Shown: piece by piece, positions 26,492-35,095 of the stretch
Layout of the letters: the number at the start of each line of letters is the position of its first letter
Numbering within the stretch: the first letter of the stretch is position 1
Assembly (NCBI GenBank): GCA_003003925.1
Contig: PVWP01000005.1
Location: forward strand, 124,001 to 188,000
Direction of reading: 5' to 3'
Source of the DNA: Aphanothece cf. minutissima CCALA 015
GTDB taxonomy: Bacteria; Cyanobacteriota; Cyanobacteriia; PCC-6307; Cyanobiaceae
Length of the DNA stretch: 64,000 nucleotides
Position numbers and translations under genes: made by a program
The notes under the pieces: generated by a model
Database searches by the model: none
The model's input: only the letters and a program-made list of their open reading frames with translations
Told to the model about the DNA's origin: nothing

Positions 26492-27865
26492 TCATGGCGA
26501 CGCTGCCAGCACGGCCTGCGCTGCTGCTTCGCCCGCCGCGCAGGCCCCTTCCATGTAGCCCCGCCAGACGCGGGCCAGATGGGTGCCAGCCCAGAAGATC
26601 CGGCCGCAGGGTTGCCAGAGGCGGTCACCGATCGTTGTGAGGGTCCCGGTCGTCATGTAGGAGCAGGCCCCGCCCTGCGACCAAGGTTCGTTGACCCACT
26701 GCTGGACCACCATCTCGACGGGATGGCGTCCTTGCTCGCCCAGGGCAGAGGCCACCTGATCGAGAATGATTCGGTCGCGTTCTGCCACGCTCACGTCCTC
26801 AAGCCGAAGCGACGGCTCACCGCCAAACAGAATCGAGATCGCCCCATGCCTGGCGTCGCCATCGCCAAGGTCAAAGATGCCGGTCATGCCGTTGTCGAGG
26901 CTCGTGGCGATACCCGACAGCCCTTGCTCACGCCAGAACGGTTTGTCGTAGGCAAGGATGGCCTTGGTGTAGCGACCGATGGGGCAGCGTTGGTGAAAGG
27001 CACGCCGATAAGCGGGTAGGGGTGGCTCAAACTCCAACCGATTGATCATCACCGGTGGCAGTGCACAGATCAACCGCTTCCCCTGCCAGGTGGAATCGTG
27101 GCACTCCACGACGACACCTTGATCGTTCTGAATGATCCGGCGCACAGGAGATCGGAGGGAAACAACCCCGTTGACGGTGGCGGCCAGCCCCTCGGAGATC
27201 AACTGACTGCCCATCATGTGGGCGGCCTGTCCACCGGTGAGGGTATCCCCCATGAAGATGATGTCCCCGCACGTTTTCAACAGATGCAGGGTTTCGAGGA
27301 AGGAGACTTCCGCTGGCATCACCCCGAAGTAAGCATTCGTGCTCATCGCCAGGAGCTCGCGCGTGGCCGGTGTCTCCACGTTCTGCTGAAGCCAGGTGGC
27401 AAAGGTGATGGCATCCAAGTCCTTGGCCATCGGGTGGTTCCAGGGCGCATCTATATCGATGCCAGAGAGGGCCTCCTCCAGCCTGGCGATGGCCGCCTGG
27501 AGTTCCGGCAGGGCCGCTTCTCGACCGGGAAAGCTGCCGACCTCTCCGGCATTGGCTGTCATTCCGTCAACCGCCACCTCCTGCCCGGTCTTGAACTGGC
27601 GAATCAGTGGCACAGAGAATTCGCGCACAAGTTCATGCATGCGCGTGTGGTTGTCGGCGAGCCAGGCACCGCCCAGGTCGATGTGTTCGCCGAGGTATTC
27701 GCTGTAGGGGGAGCAGGTGAGCCCACCGACCCGATCGCGTGCCTCCAGGACGGCGACCCGCTGCCCGGACCTTGACAGCACACGGGCTGCGTAGAGCCCT
27801 GAAAGGCCTGCTCCAACGATGATCGTGTCGAAGATCGGCTGATCTGACGTTACTTGTGTTGCCAT
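26492..27865 (-). CDS. Flavin-containing amine oxidase
   Basis: 457-residue FAD enzyme of the monoamine oxidase family. The dinucleotide fold is IIVGAGLSGLYAARVL (15-30) with the ribose-binding glutamate in VLEARDRVGG (E41), the second FAD motif is HIDLGGAWL, and the C-terminal FAD-binding region is GRIFWAGTHLARVWRGYMEGACAAGEAAA. In MAO proteins a cysteine may bind FAD covalently; none is found at the usual place. It should oxidise an unknown amine. Last gene of the four-gene operon beginning at 30.0 kb. Confidence 0.9.
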   Translation of the reverse strand: MATQVTSDQPIFDTIIVGAGLSGLYAARVLSRSGQRVAVLEARDRVGGLTCSPYSEYLGEHIDLGGAWLADNHTRMHELVREFSVPLIRQFKTGQEVAVDGMTANAGEVGSFPGREAALPELQAAIARLEEALSGIDIDAPWNHPMAKDLDAITFATWLQQNVETPATRELLAMSTNAYFGVMPAEVSFLETLHLLKTCGDIIFMGDTLTGGQAAHMMGSQLISEGLAATVNGVVSLRSPVRRIIQNDQGVVVECHDSTWQGKRLICALPPVMINRLEFEPPLPAYRRAFHQRCPIGRYTKAILAYDKPFWREQGLSGIATSLDNGMTGIFDLGDGDARHGAISILFGGEPSLRLEDVSVAERDRIILDQVASALGEQGRHPVEMVVQQWVNEPWSQGGACSYMTTGTLTTIGDRLWQPCGRIFWAGTHLARVWRGYMEGACAAGEAAAQAVLAASP

Positions 27866-27925
27866 GATCGATGCTCGTCGTGTGATTGATGAAGGTGAGT
27901 TGTCGGGACGTGTGTGATCGCAGGG

Positions 27926-28546
27926 TCAGGAGGCGCGTCGCAGCATTCCCCAGTTCTTCAAGCCCGTGAGTCCAGGAACCGAGTCTTCGATCGCGACGTT
28001 GAAGCCAAAGCGCCGATACAGGTCCAGGTTGCGCTCGCTTTGGGTTTCCAGGTAGACGGGCATGGACTCCTGCTCGGCACGTTCAAGCAGGTGATTCATG
28101 AGGATCTTGCCAACACCCTTGCCTTGCGCCTGAGGATGCACACCAAGCATCAGAAGGTAGTAGTGATGCGACGGCGCAGATTGCTTGTGCATGGTGTCCA
28201 TGTGCTCCATGAAGCCCAGGACCCTTGCCAGGGTGGTGAGACCCAACCGAAAGGGTGCCAGCAGCAAGCCGCTGCTGGCCATGGTTAGGAGGCTGATGTT
28301 GGTCTTCCCAGGGGGGAGCCAGAGAGCGACACCTTGACGGGTACCGGTGGTGTACACCTCCCCGGAATGGAGCGCATAGGCGCAGGCACAACTCACGAAC
28401 TCCCTGGTCTGGCTTTCGCGTCGAGCGCCTGTGAAGAGGTGGCTCATGGGCGGTTGGTTGAGGAAGGCTGAGCCCAGCAGGGCGGTTGCCCAGTCAAGGT
28501 CTGCACCGGTGAGCCTTACAACGCTGGATTCCTGTGGCATCGTCAT
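27926..28546 (-). CDS. GNAT family N-acetyltransferase
   Basis: 206-residue acetyltransferase. Motif A reads HYYLLMLGVHPQAQGKGVGKILMNHLLE, and the C-terminal motif NLDLYRRFGF is that of the branch often annotated as puromycin-type acetyltransferases. The substrate is unknown; being between an amine oxidase and membrane proteins in one operon, an amine acceptor is plausible. Confidence 0.88.
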   Translation of the reverse strand: MTMPQESSVVRLTGADLDWATALLGSAFLNQPPMSHLFTGARRESQTREFVSCACAYALHSGEVYTTGTRQGVALWLPPGKTNISLLTMASSGLLLAPFRLGLTTLARVLGFMEHMDTMHKQSAPSHHYYLLMLGVHPQAQGKGVGKILMNHLLERAEQESMPVYLETQSERNLDLYRRFGFNVAIEDSVPGLTGLKNWGMLRRAS

Positions 28547-28573
28547 GGTGGTGATGGGTCGTTGCGTTGCCGC

Positions 28574-29062
28574 TTACGGGTCGGGCCTCAGGGACATGGC
28601 CCACCGGACTTCCGCTCGCACCGCTCGATGGGAGACTGACACCTCCGACATGGCCAGGATGATGGCGGTCAGGAGGGCAAGCGATCCAAGCAGGAACATC
28701 GCCATCGCCAGGAAGGAGAAGAAGAGGGGGTACAGATTGATCGACAAACCGATCGCCATCATGCTGAGCAGAAACAGGACGATCGAGACGTAGAGCACCA
28801 GGCTCGCCTTCTGGAGAGAGGAATAGCGATCCGCCAGCTGAATCAGTTGCTTGTCGATCAGGCTCAGGCCATCGCGATACGCATGATCCTGGGGGTCGTA
28901 CCTGTTGAGGATGTCAATTCGCTCCCTCGTCATGCCGCGGAGGCGATCACTGATCTTCAGGTAGCGCCCCAGGGTCAGGTTCAGAAAGACGATGCAGCTC
29001 GACAGCATCACGGATGGAGCAATGACGAGTTGAATGGCCTGGGCAACACTATTGGCGTTCAT
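28574..29062 (-). CDS. DUF2721 membrane protein
   Basis: 162-residue protein with three transmembrane helices: QAIQLVIAPSVMLSSCIVFLNL at the N-terminus, then two helices around 85-135 (LVLYVSIVLFLLSMMAIGLSI, FLAMAMFLLGSLALLTAIIL). The polar segment RYLKISDRLRGMTRERIDIL between helix 1 and 2 is characteristic of DUF2721. Function unknown. Its ATG overlaps the stop of the sterol-desaturase-like gene (ATGA). Confidence 0.85.
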   Translation of the reverse strand: MNANSVAQAIQLVIAPSVMLSSCIVFLNLTLGRYLKISDRLRGMTRERIDILNRYDPQDHAYRDGLSLIDKQLIQLADRYSSLQKASLVLYVSIVLFLLSMMAIGLSINLYPLFFSFLAMAMFLLGSLALLTAIILAMSEVSVSHRAVRAEVRWAMSLRPDP

Positions 29063-30015
29063 GCGGCAGTCTCCGGGATAGAGGCAGAAGTGGATGGCAC
29101 TGTGAGTTGCAGCTGGACGTCCGGGGTCGCGCTCCCTTCAGCGGCCTGCCGGTGCTGGCGGATCCGCTCGTAGACAGACTGCAACTTCTGCGGATACTCC
29201 TTGAATTCCGTGCCCATCCACACATCCCAGAATCGGAAGTAAAGGGTGTAGTTCCCGTTCACATGGGAGTGGTGCATGTTGTGGTGCGTGGAGGGGGTCT
29301 TCCACTTCAGCAGCCAGTGGCCACTCCAGCTTTCGGGAATGATTTCATAGCCCAGGTGTCCGATCACGTTCATGATCAGCGACAGCACCTGATAGACAAT
29401 CAGCGCCGACCAGTGCACCGGGAAGAGGAAAGGAAAGATGATGTTGGGGATCCCTTCCACAACGGCTTCAACCAGGCTGAACGAGTACGCCGTGAAGGGG
29501 CTGGTGTCGATGCTTTCGTGATGGACCCTGTGGCTCCAGCGGTACAAGGGCTTCCAATGCATCAGCCGGTGGGCCCAGTAGAAGAACGTGTCCTGAATCA
29601 CAATCATCAGGACAACACTGGCCGCCAGGTAGGCGAGGCCATGGTCGCCAATGGACTGATAGATCGTTGTGAAGCCCGATCGATCGGCCAGAAAGATTCC
29701 CACGTCGATGAGCGTGAAGATCGCCACGCTCGACAGAGATTGGCGAATCTCCCTGGTCCACTGGGTGGCCGTGCTGCGCTGCTTGGGCTGAATCCGCCGC
29801 GGCTGCACCGCCTGGCGACGCCAGACCCAGAAGACAAGGAAGAAGGGAACGGTGATCAGGGCGTAGATGGCCACAGCCGGCAGGGCGCTGTCGAACAGCG
29901 CAAAGTCGCCGAGGGAGAGGAGGTCCGAGAGCCACGGGGCGCTCTCAAGGCCGAGTTGGAGGTCTTGCATGGGGGAGGGCGCCGCAGGGGCGTGGAGGAT
30001 GTGAGCTTTGCTCAT
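29059..30015 (-). CDS. Sterol desaturase / fatty acid hydroxylase family protein
   Basis: 318-residue di-iron membrane enzyme. Three histidine clusters of the family are present: WAHRLMHW, WSHRVHHESID and THHNMHHSHVNGNYTLYFRFWD, among about four to five transmembrane helices. Members hydroxylate or desaturate lipids, sterols or carotenoids; the substrate here is unknown. The frame extends to a TTG at 30051; the ATG at 30015 is preferred, although one copy of the putative operator then overlaps the start codon. First gene of an operon divergent from a TetR gene. Confidence 0.87.
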   Translation of the reverse strand: MSKAHILHAPAAPSPMQDLQLGLESAPWLSDLLSLGDFALFDSALPAVAIYALITVPFFLVFWVWRRQAVQPRRIQPKQRSTATQWTREIRQSLSSVAIFTLIDVGIFLADRSGFTTIYQSIGDHGLAYLAASVVLMIVIQDTFFYWAHRLMHWKPLYRWSHRVHHESIDTSPFTAYSFSLVEAVVEGIPNIIFPFLFPVHWSALIVYQVLSLIMNVIGHLGYEIIPESWSGHWLLKWKTPSTHHNMHHSHVNGNYTLYFRFWDVWMGTEFKEYPQKLQSVYERIRQHRQAAEGSATPDVQLQLTVPSTSASIPETAA

Positions 30016-30041
30016 GCCGCAGACTGTACGAGCTTTGCTCA
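30002..30041. promoter_or_regulatory. Two palindromic TetR operator candidates
   Basis: TGAGCTTTGCTCA (30002-30014) is a perfect 5-3-5 palindrome; CGAGCTTTGCTCA (30029-30041) differs at one base. The centres are 27 bp apart. The pair lies between the sterol-desaturase-like operon and the divergent tetR gene, where a TetR repressor would control both. Site and symmetry are seen; binding is inferred. Confidence 0.65.
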
Positions 30042-30119
30042 CATCCGTCAACCAGGCAGGCCCTGCCGCGTCGGGCGGGGGTGTAGGACTCCCGTACTGC
30101 TCTGTTCGAGGGGAAGCCC

Positions 30120-30773
30120 ATGGCCAGCCGCCAGACCCGGATCAGTGGCATCCGCAGGAAGCCGCAACAGGCCAGTAGCCAGGAGCGCGTCAACCACATC
30201 CTTGACGTGGCCGAGGAGCTTTTCGTGGCCCAGGGCTTCGGCGCCACCTCCACCAACGAAATCGCCAAAAAGGCCCAGGTGCCGATCGGTTCGCTGTACC
30301 AGTTCTTCTCCGACAAGAAGGCGATCGTTCTCCTGCTGATGGAGCGGTACAACCGTCTGCTCCACGAGCGGCTTGCCCTGGCCGACAACGCCGAACTGAT
30401 GCAGCTGTCCTTACCGGAGTACGTCAGCCACCTGATCGACATCACCTCCCGCTTCTTCGACGACCATCCCGGATATCACGCGATCTTCATGGAAACCCAG
30501 GGCTCAGTGCCGGAACTCCGCGAGACCGAAGACGCCGCCGATGCACAGCTCATCGTTGACCTCGCCGCCTCACTCGCCGGGCGCGGCATCGGCGACAGCA
30601 AGCACCAGGAGACCAGCCCATCCACGGCGGATCTGGAGCTGATGGCCCTTGTGCTGGTCAAGGCCATCACACCGCTGATCTGGCTGTCCCGCCTGCAAGA
30701 GCCCGAGAAGCGACTCCGAATGGTTGCCGAGATCAAGCGGCTTGCCCTGGGCTATCTGAGCCTCTCGGCCTGA
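30120..30773 (+). CDS. TetR family transcriptional regulator
   Basis: 217-residue repressor with the N-terminal HTH (RVNHILDVAEELFVAQGFGATSTNEIAKKAQVPIGSLYQFFSDKKAIV); PIGSLYQFF is typical of the branch that controls lipid or hydrocarbon genes. The C-terminal ligand domain is helical. It is divergent from the sterol-desaturase-like operon and next to two palindromic operator candidates, so it probably represses that operon and itself. Confidence 0.88.
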   Translation: MASRQTRISGIRRKPQQASSQERVNHILDVAEELFVAQGFGATSTNEIAKKAQVPIGSLYQFFSDKKAIVLLLMERYNRLLHERLALADNAELMQLSLPEYVSHLIDITSRFFDDHPGYHAIFMETQGSVPELRETEDAADAQLIVDLAASLAGRGIGDSKHQETSPSTADLELMALVLVKAITPLIWLSRLQEPEKRLRMVAEIKRLALGYLSLSA

Positions 30774-30856
30774 GGATCGCAGGGGAGCCTCCCCCACGAA
30801 GAAAGACCCATATCATTGGCGTCCGCAGCCAGATGCCGCCTGCTGGGGAACGCCAA

Positions 30857-31357
30857 CTAACGCCCGAGGGAATGGACAGCCACCCAGATCCAACCGCCCC
30901 CAAGAAGAGTGACCAGAAAGGCGCTGTAGAGCAGATTGAACCTCAATAGGCCAGCAGAGATCCCCGGCTTCAGCGTCGCCATGGCGGGCTTGCCTGGCAT
31001 GTAATGCACGAGTACATCCTGGCCCACGACGAACTCAGCCGCCACCTTCTCTGCTTTGCTGCGGACTGTATTGAACCTGAATCCAAAACTGATTCGTCTG
31101 CACTTGTGCTTGGCTTGATCGACGCAGTACTCGCACACAACCCATGGTCGATAGGAAGCGTGCACGGCACTTCCATCGCCACCACTGAGGATAAACACCG
31201 TGCCTGAATAGGTGATCGTTCCAGTCACCGTTGGCCAGCTTCTGCTTTCCTCCCCCCACCTCCAGGCCAGAAATGCTGGGTACAAAATAAACAGAGCGGC
31301 GATAACGGAGCCCGCCACAAGCATGAGTTGGATGGCTCCAAGAGACGTGGAGTTCAT
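30857..31357 (-). CDS. DUF3592 membrane protein
   Basis: 166-residue protein with two transmembrane helices (LMLVAGSVIAALFILYPAFLAW near the N-terminus and LLYSAFLVTLLGGGWIWVAV near the C-terminus) flanking an extracytoplasmic domain with SWPTVTGTITYSG, RISFGFRF and VHYMPGKPAMATLKPG, the DUF3592 pattern. Three cysteines in VVCEYCVDQAKHKC form an unusual insertion that could bind metal. The ATG at 31357 directly precedes the first helix. Function unknown. Confidence 0.78.
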   Translation of the reverse strand: MNSTSLGAIQLMLVAGSVIAALFILYPAFLAWRWGEESRSWPTVTGTITYSGTVFILSGGDGSAVHASYRPWVVCEYCVDQAKHKCRRISFGFRFNTVRSKAEKVAAEFVVGQDVLVHYMPGKPAMATLKPGISAGLLRFNLLYSAFLVTLLGGGWIWVAVHSLGR

Positions 31358-31579
31358 GAGCTTCTGACTGGGTCGATCAAAGCGCCAGATTAACGCTAAC
31401 GTCAACGGCGGTGTCCACCTGACGATGCAGACACTGCCGATGCCGAACGGATGCCGCATGGGCAGGAAGACCCGTCGCCTCAGCGCTCAGGCCCGCCGTG
31501 CGCATGAGAACGCCGAAGCCCTCGGTGATGATGCAGACCGTAAATGGTCGTCTTCGCGCGGCCGCCGGAGATCGTCTCG

Positions 31580-32791
31580 ATGGGACTCTTCTTTCAAGAC
31601 CCGCTCTTTGAGCGGTTTGCCGTCCGCGCCCTGTCGCACACGCTCTATGGGGGTGCTGATTTCGGCGAATGCTTCGTCACGGCTGCGCAGATCACGCCCG
31701 CGGATCCGGACAGCTGGTATCGGGCCTGGACCGCCACCGCTGACCGTGTGTTTCACATCGCCGAATCCTGTGCGGCGGCCGGCCGTTCGGTGAGTGCCCG
31801 CGAGGCCTACCTGCGGGCCAGCAACTACTACCGCACGTCCTATCTGCCGCTCTTCGGTGCGCCAGTGGACGGCCGGCTGGTGGAGGCCTTCGACCGGGAG
31901 GCCGAGGCGTTCGCCAGAGCCGCCGCCCGAATGTCGCCCGCGGTGGAGGCCGTGGAAATCCCCTACGAGGGCACGAGCCTGCCCGGCTACTTCCACCGTG
32001 CCGATGACTCGGGCCAGCCGCGACCCACGGTGATCGCCACCAACGGCTACGACGCCACCGTGCACGAGGCGCACTTCGCCCATGCCGTGGCCGCCGTCCG
32101 CCGCGGCTACCACTGCCTCACCTTCGACGGCCCCGGCCAGGGCCGGCCCCTCATCCACCACCAGGGCCTGGTGTTCCGCCCCGACTGGGAGGCCGTGGTG
32201 GGCCCGGTGGTCGACTATGCCCTCACCCGCCCGGAGGTGGACCCGCAGCGGATGGCGCTGATCGGCTGGAGTTTCGGCGGCTATCTGGCGCCCCGCGCAG
32301 CCAGCGGGGAGCACCGCCTGGCGGCATGCATCGCCGACCCCGGCCAGTGGGATCTCCTCGAGGCGTTGCGGGCGAACCTGCCGCTTCCGCCTGCCGTGCG
32401 CGATCGCCTGCCCGAAATCGCCCCCGCCGATCTCGAAGCCCTGCAGGACCAGATCCGCTCCAATCCATCCCTGCACTGGACCTTCCAACGGGCCCTCTGG
32501 GTGCATGGCCTCGATTCCCTCGCCGATTACTTCCGGATCGCCGGCGACTACAGCCTCAGGGGGCGCGCGGAACAGATCCGCTGCCCCACGCTGGTGGCGT
32601 GGGCGGAAGACGATCCGATCGCGCGCTTCGCGGAGCAGTTGCATGGCGCGCTGCGGTGTCCCCGGACCCTCGTGCGCTTCACCACAGCCGAAGGCGCCGG
32701 CGGCCATTGCGAGGAGATGGCGCGTTCACTGTTCCATCAGCGGGCTTACGACTGGCTGGAGGACGTGTTCACCAGCTCTCCGCGCGGATGA
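31580..32791 (+). CDS. Alpha/beta hydrolase (dihydropseudooxynicotine hydrolase-like)
   Basis: About 403-residue hydrolase with a helical N-terminal region (SWYRAWTATADRVFHIAE, SAREAYLRASNYYRTSYLPLFG) typical of the group that includes 2,6-dihydropseudooxynicotine hydrolase and fungal polyketide hydrolases. The nucleophile elbow is LIGWSFGGYLAPRAA, the oxyanion strand TVIATNGYDATVHEA, the catalytic acid in VAWAEDDPIA, and the histidine in GAGGHCEEM. The start at 31580 has GGAG nine bases upstream; 31544 is an alternative. A C-C bond hydrolase activity is possible; the substrate is unknown. Confidence 0.83.
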   Translation: MGLFFQDPLFERFAVRALSHTLYGGADFGECFVTAAQITPADPDSWYRAWTATADRVFHIAESCAAAGRSVSAREAYLRASNYYRTSYLPLFGAPVDGRLVEAFDREAEAFARAAARMSPAVEAVEIPYEGTSLPGYFHRADDSGQPRPTVIATNGYDATVHEAHFAHAVAAVRRGYHCLTFDGPGQGRPLIHHQGLVFRPDWEAVVGPVVDYALTRPEVDPQRMALIGWSFGGYLAPRAASGEHRLAACIADPGQWDLLEALRANLPLPPAVRDRLPEIAPADLEALQDQIRSNPSLHWTFQRALWVHGLDSLADYFRIAGDYSLRGRAEQIRCPTLVAWAEDDPIARFAEQLHGALRCPRTLVRFTTAEGAGGHCEEMARSLFHQRAYDWLEDVFTSSPRG

Positions 32792-33202
32792 ACGACCTTG
32801 CGACAACCTTAGGGAGTGAGAGTGTGTCTCAAGAACACTGCTTGGCCCACGAGGCAAGTAGTTGCATCATGCCATTCAGCGAAGAATTGCCGCAGTCGAT
32901 GTTTCTATTACAAAATCCACCGCGGTCGGCCGAGACCAAGGGGCTGGCCTGAACAAAGCCGTTTCATCCACGAAACCCATCATCAATACTGAGGACTAGT
33001 ACGCAGACAATGGCATGTCTTGCTGATTAGATCTTCCGATTCCTGAAGCCTGTTTACTACGTATGGCTGAGAATGTCGACAACTCAAGGCCACTGCAGAG
33101 CGACGGAGCAAAACAATCAGATTCCAGCCAGTGGACTCGCGTCATTCGAATGCCTGACTTCTCAAGCTGCCGGAGGCGGAACCGCAAAAGCAAATGCTAT
33201 AT
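32792..33202. other. Intergenic region, GC drops here
   Basis: No gene, RNA or repeat recognised. Base composition shifts from GC-rich to about even within this stretch, marking the left edge of the AT-rich cassette that extends to about 36.0 kb. Confidence 0.6.
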
Positions 33203-34078
33203 TCAAACGGAATTGACGTGAATACTCTCGAACAAAGACAAGGCGTCACCAGCACCCAAGGTAAATGCAAAGCACGACATATCTGGAACATGAAAGATTG
33301 ACCCTGGATCAGGAGGCCGAATTACAGGCGGCAACTCATTCCTCTTTCCGGCCTCATCCAGTAAATGTGCTATTCGCTCCTCGTTCTGGTGTAGTTCGTT
33401 CATGTTAATGAAATACGCACCTTCGACCTGACCTTCACTCGCAAACAGCGCAGGAACCATCTGAGCGATATTCTCTAGGCCGAGCTCCGTGAAGCCGAAG
33501 CATGCGGCCGCAAGCAAAAAAGTGGAATACGGCCAAGTCTCCATCACTTTCCTATATGCATTGGATCGAAATGAGTTGTTATGCACGACGCCAATGCCAC
33601 TGGCCAAGATTTCTGTCAGCGGAGCGTCGCCAAAGATTTCGCCTCCCCAATAGCTCTTCATCCAACTCTCGTCGCTAGACAAGAGAAATGACGTGATCCA
33701 CTCCGAATCGACCCGGGTAATGTTACTGGCAGAGAAATTGACCTCACAGATGTACTTCTGTTTATCCCCTATCCCCCACCTCTCCGTTGCCATGTGTGCA
33801 TCCCGCTCGGATTCAAAGAAGTAGACCCCTTTGAGCCGAGATACCTTCTCAGGGAAAGACTCTTGACGAATAGATTCCAGTCGTAATTCATTTATGAACC
33901 GACGGTCCGCCCCTTGATGAGCATATTCACGAAGGAGGCCGTACTGCCACAGCGAGATTCCGAACTTGTCTCTTGAGTTGTCGCAGGCAGACCTAATTCT
34001 GCCAATGGCGACCTCCCATGCAACCATGGGGTTGTCTATGTCTAAGTATGCATGCAGCGTGACGTTCTGTGGCGGCAT
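33203..34078 (-). CDS. Hypothetical protein, possibly ADP-ribosyltransferase-like (DUF2441-like)
   Basis: 291-residue protein that I do not recognise with certainty. The stretch RLKGVYFFESERDAHMATERWG followed by KYICEVNFSASNITRVDSEWI resembles the core of DUF2441-type proteins, which are suspected to have an ADP-ribosyltransferase fold; this is only a weak impression. No signal peptide or membrane helix is evident. The gene is AT-rich compared with the core genome and follows the 279-residue gene by 41 bp on the same strand, so it is the last gene of the AT-rich cassette. Confidence 0.6.
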   Translation of the reverse strand: MPPQNVTLHAYLDIDNPMVAWEVAIGRIRSACDNSRDKFGISLWQYGLLREYAHQGADRRFINELRLESIRQESFPEKVSRLKGVYFFESERDAHMATERWGIGDKQKYICEVNFSASNITRVDSEWITSFLLSSDESWMKSYWGGEIFGDAPLTEILASGIGVVHNNSFRSNAYRKVMETWPYSTFLLAAACFGFTELGLENIAQMVPALFASEGQVEGAYFINMNELHQNEERIAHLLDEAGKRNELPPVIRPPDPGSIFHVPDMSCFAFTLGAGDALSLFESIHVNSV

Positions 34079-34119
34079 TTACGTGTAAAGATCCAGGTCA
34101 GAAGCGAGCAAGGGATATG

Positions 34120-34959
34120 TCATACAAGGCAGTCTCTGCTCCCATCTTCTGTATCTGGATGGCAGGAGGTATCATTACTAGAGCGTACTGCATGTTCTCC
34201 TGCAGGTGGCAGAGCCTTAGGAAAGTAATCAAAGCCATTCGGCATTCTGGCCTTGACCAGATCAGCAACGCGTTCACTAGCTCTAGCTTGCATCACTTCA
34301 AACTCATCATCTAGTTCATTAATCGTCTCACGGATGGATTTAGAAAAGACCTTTACGGCCGGAATTTCGTCAAGTACAGCCCACAGGAACTTGTTTAGGA
34401 ATGTCTTGGCAAAGCCGATCGTGCCATAAGCCGCCAGAACGTCTTGCCTGGAATTCCTGCGTACTGTTGAAATAAGGGTATGAAGTGCCTCTAGAACTCG
34501 AACAGAATCAACCTCTCTTGAGTCAATAATCTGCTGTAGTTGATCAATCAACTGCTCAAAAAGATCAGGCAAGCGAGAGCTATCGTAGGAATCTTTATAG
34601 ACCGCTTGAAAGTCAACCGCCGGGCTTTCCTGATCCAGAAAGCTCCATTCCTGCTGGTTGATACTTGGCAGAATGGCAACTAGAGCTTCTATGGTTCTCT
34701 GGCCTATATTGATATCGTTGGCTGATTGATGGATATAACTATGAAGCACTGCCTTCAAAGATAGAATCGACTGAGGCCGATCATTTTTCGCTAGAATAGT
34801 ACACAGGCTCTCAGCTGCGTCCTCGCAAGATCTAGCTGCAGCAATCTTTGCATCTCTGTTCTCTAGTGAGATTGTTTTGACGAAGTAACTTATAGCGTCA
34901 CGCATAACCTCGCTCCGCTCACTTATCAAACGCTGAAGTAGCTTTGTGCTCTCGCTCAT
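34120..34959 (-). CDS. Hypothetical mostly helical protein
   Basis: 279-residue protein without a recognisable family. It appears almost wholly alpha-helical (SESTKLLQRLISERSEVMRD, SLKAVLHSYIHQSANDINIG, LFEQLIDQLQQIIDSREVDS), with a polar, probably disordered tail from about 240. No catalytic motif, signal peptide or membrane segment is seen. AGGAG lies 14 bases before the start. It is the middle gene of the AT-rich cassette, between the nuclease-domain protein and the 291-residue protein; a sensor or adaptor role is only a guess. Confidence 0.6.
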   Translation of the reverse strand: MSESTKLLQRLISERSEVMRDAISYFVKTISLENRDAKIAAARSCEDAAESLCTILAKNDRPQSILSLKAVLHSYIHQSANDINIGQRTIEALVAILPSINQQEWSFLDQESPAVDFQAVYKDSYDSSRLPDLFEQLIDQLQQIIDSREVDSVRVLEALHTLISTVRRNSRQDVLAAYGTIGFAKTFLNKFLWAVLDEIPAVKVFSKSIRETINELDDEFEVMQARASERVADLVKARMPNGFDYFPKALPPAGEHAVRSSNDTSCHPDTEDGSRDCLV

Positions 34960-35095
34960 GTGGGTAAAGTAGCTCTCCTAACGCTCGCCATCACCAGGCC
35001 ACATCGCCATACTACTCATCGGCCACGTGGTGGAGGCGACATTGGTGCATGGCGATGTTGGACGGCGAAAGAAAGTCACTGAAAACGCCTCTAGT

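Noticed and set aside
32996..33193. Small minus-strand frame in the gap before the AT-rich cassette
   Set aside because: No ribosome-binding site or recognisable motif; length is expected by chance in this composition.
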